Shown: positions 60,836-64,000 of the stretch, in pieces
Position numbering within the stretch: position 1 is the stretch's first letter
How the letters are laid out: each line of letters starts with the position of its first letter
NCBI GenBank assembly: GCA_013288645.1
Contig: JABDBL010000005.1
Location: 1 to 64,000, forward strand
DNA length: 64,000 nt
Source: Candidatus Melainabacteria bacterium
Lineage (GTDB): Bacteria > Cyanobacteriota > Vampirovibrionia > Obscuribacterales > Obscuribacteraceae
Direction: 5' to 3'
The notes under the pieces: model-generated
Seen by the model: the letters and a program-made list of their open reading frames with translations, nothing else
Database searches by the model: none
Told to the model about the DNA's origin: nothing
Made by a program: the position numbers and the translations under genes

Positions 60836-62290
60836 ATGCTTAGAAAACCTCCGGAAGAGCCTGTTGAACAGCAACAGCAAGGGAATAGGATAAAGCTTCC
60901 TGAAGAGTCAGGAATTCGTTCACTTGCCGGTTTTAAAGAATTATTGGCAATGGCTGAATCTTCTAAAGGCAGCCAAATTGAACTGTCTTGGAAGACAAAA
61001 GCACCTGGACAGCGTTTTGTGCTAGATATGCAATGGGATTCCAATCAGAAAGCACCCTTTTGGACACTTTATGACGAAAAAGATGGTAAGTCACAACGCT
61101 TATGGGAGGAACCGTTTACCCTGGCAAACGTTGATATGTGTTATGACGTACTCGTCATGACTTGTGGTGGGGTGGACCCAACTACAAAAAATTTGGCTGA
61201 GATTTTGAAAGCGCAACCTGAAAAGCTAGATTGGGGTAAACCCTCGCCTAAGCCAACAGCTCCTCAAGCTGTCCAAGAGAGCGAAGGGGCTGCAAAGGCT
61301 TCCGGTGCTGCACAAGCGAATGCTGTAGCTGAAATTGTGCAAGCAAATGTGGCAACAAATAATAGTTTCCCACCTAATATGAATCAAAATCCTGGTTTTC
61401 CTCCTGGTTATATGTTTCCGCCAGGTATGGGCATGCCGGGTAATCCAGGCATGCCTTTCCCCATGCCAGCCTATAATGCCCCCCCTAATACCTCCATGCC
61501 ATCTAATGCACCAGCTCCTGTGTATCCATCAAATGTTAACCCTGCCAATCCAGGGTTTCCTCCCCAACCAGGAATCCCGACTAATGCTTGGCAATATGTC
61601 CCTGCCGGAGCCAATTATTATGGTCAACCGAATGTGGCAAATCCAGCTATGCAAAATGCTTCCATGCAAAACATGCCTATGCAAAATATGGAGGTAACAA
61701 GCTTGCCTATTAACGGGGCTTTAGCCAGTCTACCTGTTGATAATGCCTTGTTTAATAAACAAAATGACATTTCATTGGTTGATTTACTAGTAAAAGCAGA
61801 ATTGATCGCAGAGTCATCCATGGCTGCTGCTTTAAAAATACAAGAATTAATACAAGCAGGAAAAATCAGTTGGGAAAAAGCAGCAGAAGTTTTGAAGCAT
61901 CAGCATAACAAAGGCCAAAATATACACAATTATATTAATACTTCTGTCCCTGCTGCTTCGGTTGTGAGTGAGAGCGCGCAAAGTGAAAACTCAGCTGTTT
62001 TTGACTTGCTCACACAAGCAGGACTAGTATCTAAAGAAGATATCCAGCTTGCAGAAGCTGTGATTAAAAAGCATGGTGGCGATATAATAGCAATTTTACA
62101 AGCAGCACAGAAATTGGATGCACAAACTTTTGCAGCAGCTAAAATTTGTTGCGCTCTGCACGATGATGGCTTAATGAAATTAGAGCAGTCTGTAATTCTT
62201 CTTAATTACTGCAGTCGCAGTAGAGTTAGTTTTGATGAGGCACTGAGCGAACTTAAATGGCCTAACCCGCGAAAACAAACTGCTCAATAG
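60836..62290 (+). CDS. Proline-rich linker protein with MshEN-like helical repeats (paralogue 2)
   Basis: 484 residues with the same plan as the gene at 56965: N-terminal domain containing FWTLYDEKDGKSQRLWEEPF, long Pro/Asn/Met linker (GMGMPGNPGMPFPMPAYN), and C-terminal helical segments ISLVDLLVKAELIAESSMAA and VFDLLTQAGLVSKEDIQLAE, ending VILLNYCSRSRVSFDEAL, which matches VIIALNYCARTRMNLSDAI of paralogue 1. Soluble, function unknown. Confidence 0.75.
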   Translation: MLRKPPEEPVEQQQQGNRIKLPEESGIRSLAGFKELLAMAESSKGSQIELSWKTKAPGQRFVLDMQWDSNQKAPFWTLYDEKDGKSQRLWEEPFTLANVDMCYDVLVMTCGGVDPTTKNLAEILKAQPEKLDWGKPSPKPTAPQAVQESEGAAKASGAAQANAVAEIVQANVATNNSFPPNMNQNPGFPPGYMFPPGMGMPGNPGMPFPMPAYNAPPNTSMPSNAPAPVYPSNVNPANPGFPPQPGIPTNAWQYVPAGANYYGQPNVANPAMQNASMQNMPMQNMEVTSLPINGALASLPVDNALFNKQNDISLVDLLVKAELIAESSMAAALKIQELIQAGKISWEKAAEVLKHQHNKGQNIHNYINTSVPAASVVSESAQSENSAVFDLLTQAGLVSKEDIQLAEAVIKKHGGDIIAILQAAQKLDAQTFAAAKICCALHDDGLMKLEQSVILLNYCSRSRVSFDEALSELKWPNPRKQTAQ

Positions 62291-62300
62291 AGCAGGAGTC

Positions 62301-62810
62301 CTATTCAGTATTCTCTTGTTGTTTTTTGACTTTTTCCTTATATTGATCCAACAATTTTTGCTGTGCTTGATATTGTTGAGCGGTTTGTAATTGTTTTTGG
62401 TATTTGCCGCCCAGCATACAGGCTTTTGTATAGGCTTGTACTGCACCCTCAAAATCTTTGACATACATAAGGCCATTACCTAGACCAACTTGATATTCCG
62501 GGATGGTAGGTTTTAGTTTAGCAGCGAATTTAAATTGGGCTGTGGCTAGATCTGGTTTGTTATTGCGAGCAAGCACATTGCCAAAATCAAAGTGTGTGGC
62601 AGCATCATTTGGGATCAATTTCAGTAGTTCTTGATATTCTTTTATAGCCTCAGGATCTTGTCCTTGAGCAACATAGATTTTGGCTAAGCAAGTGTGGCAG
62701 AGTGCCTTTTTAGCTAAGACTTCCGGATCCACAGCTAATGCCTTATTTTCTAAAGACAAGCAAATTAGCATTAATACGAATAATTTGATTAATTTGTTTG
62801 AGAACACCAA
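62301..62810 (-). CDS. Secreted TPR protein
   Basis: 169 residues with a signal peptide (about 1-26). Three TPR-like repeats follow (EAIKEYQELLKLIPNDAATH; LATAQFKFAAKLKPTIPEYQ; GAVQAYTKACMLGGKY) and a charged coiled tail. It probably mediates protein contacts in the periplasm. It lies 24 bp after the following gene on the same strand and is probably in an operon with it. Confidence 0.8.
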   Translation of the reverse strand: MVFSNKLIKLFVLMLICLSLENKALAVDPEVLAKKALCHTCLAKIYVAQGQDPEAIKEYQELLKLIPNDAATHFDFGNVLARNNKPDLATAQFKFAAKLKPTIPEYQVGLGNGLMYVKDFEGAVQAYTKACMLGGKYQKQLQTAQQYQAQQKLLDQYKEKVKKQQENTE

Positions 62811-62834
62811 TGATTATCTCCGCTCTTATTACGA

Positions 62835-63833
62835 TTATCTATTAGCCGAATTTTCTAATAATGCATAAATCTCATTTAGATTTTCTTGTGTGGCAGGCTG
62901 TCTTCCATAAGAGCCTTCGTAAGTATCAAAAGCACCATCTCTCGGGACAGCATTGCGGATAAATAGAATCCAATTACTTCCTTTTTCTGGCATTTTATCT
63001 ATGCTGAATTTCCAACCGGGAGGCATACCGGCGCTAGATTGTCTGTCGTAGAACTCATAACGTATAGGCAGGTCTTTATTTAAAGGTGGGCCTTTTAAAA
63101 TTTTACTGATGTGATATCTAGCAATTGGCGGATTGAAAAATTGGATATCGGGATTGCGTTCATAATCAAGATATTCTGCTGTTAAGATGCACTCTGAATG
63201 GGAGGCATTTAGGAAGCTCAATTTAAAAGTGCCAGTATCTTTGGCCAAAAGAATGTCATGATGAGGTATTGGACCGGTGCTAGCTAGATTGCCTGAGTCT
63301 GAAGGGAGCATCTTATTGGGCACTAAACCAGCTGCACCACCAGTTCCGCTGGCCGGCTTATCCTCAACTGGTTCTGGCATCGGAGCCGGGACAACTAATG
63401 AGATTTTTGGTGCCGGTATATCCGCTTCTTTTAATGCCTGCTTTAGCACTGGGATGGCCCTGTCGTACTGATTTAAGTGAAACAAAGCCTCCCCGTATTG
63501 AGCTAATAAAGAACGCTTCTTGCTTTCATCGATTTCAAAGATTTTCTCTAAAGCAAAAACCACTTGGTCCCATTCGCCTGAGTGGACGCATACATCATAA
63601 AGCCCATAATAAAACTCGAGATTATCAGGGCTTAGTCCTATGGCTATGCGATATTCTTCTTTTGCTTTTTTATAGTCTCGAGCCGCGAAGGCCTTAGCTG
63701 CATTGTTTGCATGTCTGGTAATAGTTATTGAACCGGTAGAGCCGGTATTGTCGCCCACTGCTAAGGATGGCAAAGCAGTTGCTATAAATAGCAAAGATAA
63801 AAGCAAGTATTTAAATCGTCTATTTTTTATCAT
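62835..63833 (-). CDS. Secreted TPR protein with C-terminal domain of unknown type
   Basis: 332 residues with a signal peptide (1-25, ending SLA). TPR-like repeats span about 38-140 (KKAKEEYRIAIGLSPDN; RAIPVLKQALKEADI), then a Pro/Gly-rich linker and a beta-rich C-terminal domain (IQFFNPPIARYHISKILKG; GSNWILFIRNAVPRDG). No family was recognised for the latter. First gene of a two-gene unit with 62301. Confidence 0.72.
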   Translation of the reverse strand: MIKNRRFKYLLLSLLFIATALPSLAVGDNTGSTGSITITRHANNAAKAFAARDYKKAKEEYRIAIGLSPDNLEFYYGLYDVCVHSGEWDQVVFALEKIFEIDESKKRSLLAQYGEALFHLNQYDRAIPVLKQALKEADIPAPKISLVVPAPMPEPVEDKPASGTGGAAGLVPNKMLPSDSGNLASTGPIPHHDILLAKDTGTFKLSFLNASHSECILTAEYLDYERNPDIQFFNPPIARYHISKILKGPPLNKDLPIRYEFYDRQSSAGMPPGWKFSIDKMPEKGSNWILFIRNAVPRDGAFDTYEGSYGRQPATQENLNEIYALLENSANR

Positions 63834-64000
63834 TTTTGGGGCAGTTTAAGTTATCTATCGTGACTGGCATTTGGATGCCTAAAATCATTCTATAACGTCT
63901 TGCCACATAAAAACATTTGCGCTTCTATTTTACAACTGAAGATTAATGGATTTAGTGAGGGTAAGTTATATTCTTGAGATAGAAAGTAATTAGGCAATAT

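Noticed and set aside
1-64000. CRISPR array or cas genes
   Set aside because: No direct repeats with regular unique spacers were seen; the regular repeats are the HAMP-coding array and tRNA fragments.

Overview
The window is an AT-rich bacterial chromosome segment with Gram-negative traits: two TonB C-terminal proteins, many signal peptides, and trypsin-like and TPR proteins predicted outside the cytoplasm. Housekeeping genes include nrdAB (class Ia), recJ, prmA, apt, birA, proC, glpK and hmgA. The tmRNA tag ends in -RVAA, an ending known from cyanobacteria, and the mix of genes made me think of a non-photosynthetic cyanobacterial relative (Melainabacteria/Vampirovibrionia, perhaps Obscuribacterales). 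That placement is inference; no phylogeny was run.

Layout. 0.6-10.7 kb is a chemosensory cluster. On the minus strand lie CheA, a CheC-like protein and an Hpt-REC-histidine kinase hybrid. Also on the minus strand lie a soluble chemoreceptor with ten tandem 92-residue HAMP units, CheW and a CheY-like regulator with a Lys/Gln-rich insert. A ParA-type ATPase is transcribed divergently from the receptor. The ParA and CheA genes are each preceded by nearly the same 11-codon leader ORF. A GC-rich foreign gene fragment sits upstream of cheA.

12.3-21.7 kb is the accessory core. The tmRNA gene (16404-16798, minus) is followed 4 kb downstream by a 22-bp copy of its 3' end. The DNA between them holds an AbiE toxin-antitoxin pair with twin operators, a coupled pair of unknown genes, a membrane protein with two Clp-N domains, and an unknown gene. 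After prmA comes a tRNA-Leu(CAA) gene (21553-21637, minus) followed by three directly repeated copies of its 3' part. These bound three small cassettes: HigBA, an unknown 160-aa gene, and an MNT/HEPN pair. No integrase is visible. This tRNA-fragment-bounded cassette array is the best candidate for an unusual system.

21.6-40.1 kb holds a pyroglutamyl-peptidase-like gene, glpK, secreted proteins, an MFS transporter, nrdAB with NrdR-like boxes, OsmC, cupin, birA, a DUF6932/Xre pair beside a truncated paralogue of its regulator, panE, apt and recJ. 40.6-46.7 kb is a compact operon with a secreted serine protease, an oligopeptide-binding protein and two permeases but no ATPase gene. 47-49.2 kb carries a TM2/TonB fusion and a second TonB C-terminal protein. 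A large GGDEF protein with a degenerate HD-GYP domain follows a 1-kb gene-free stretch containing a perfect 40-bp palindrome. 54-64 kb holds small membrane or secreted proteins, a thioredoxin-fold protein, an epimerase, two proline-rich paralogues flanking proC-hmgA, and two TPR proteins.
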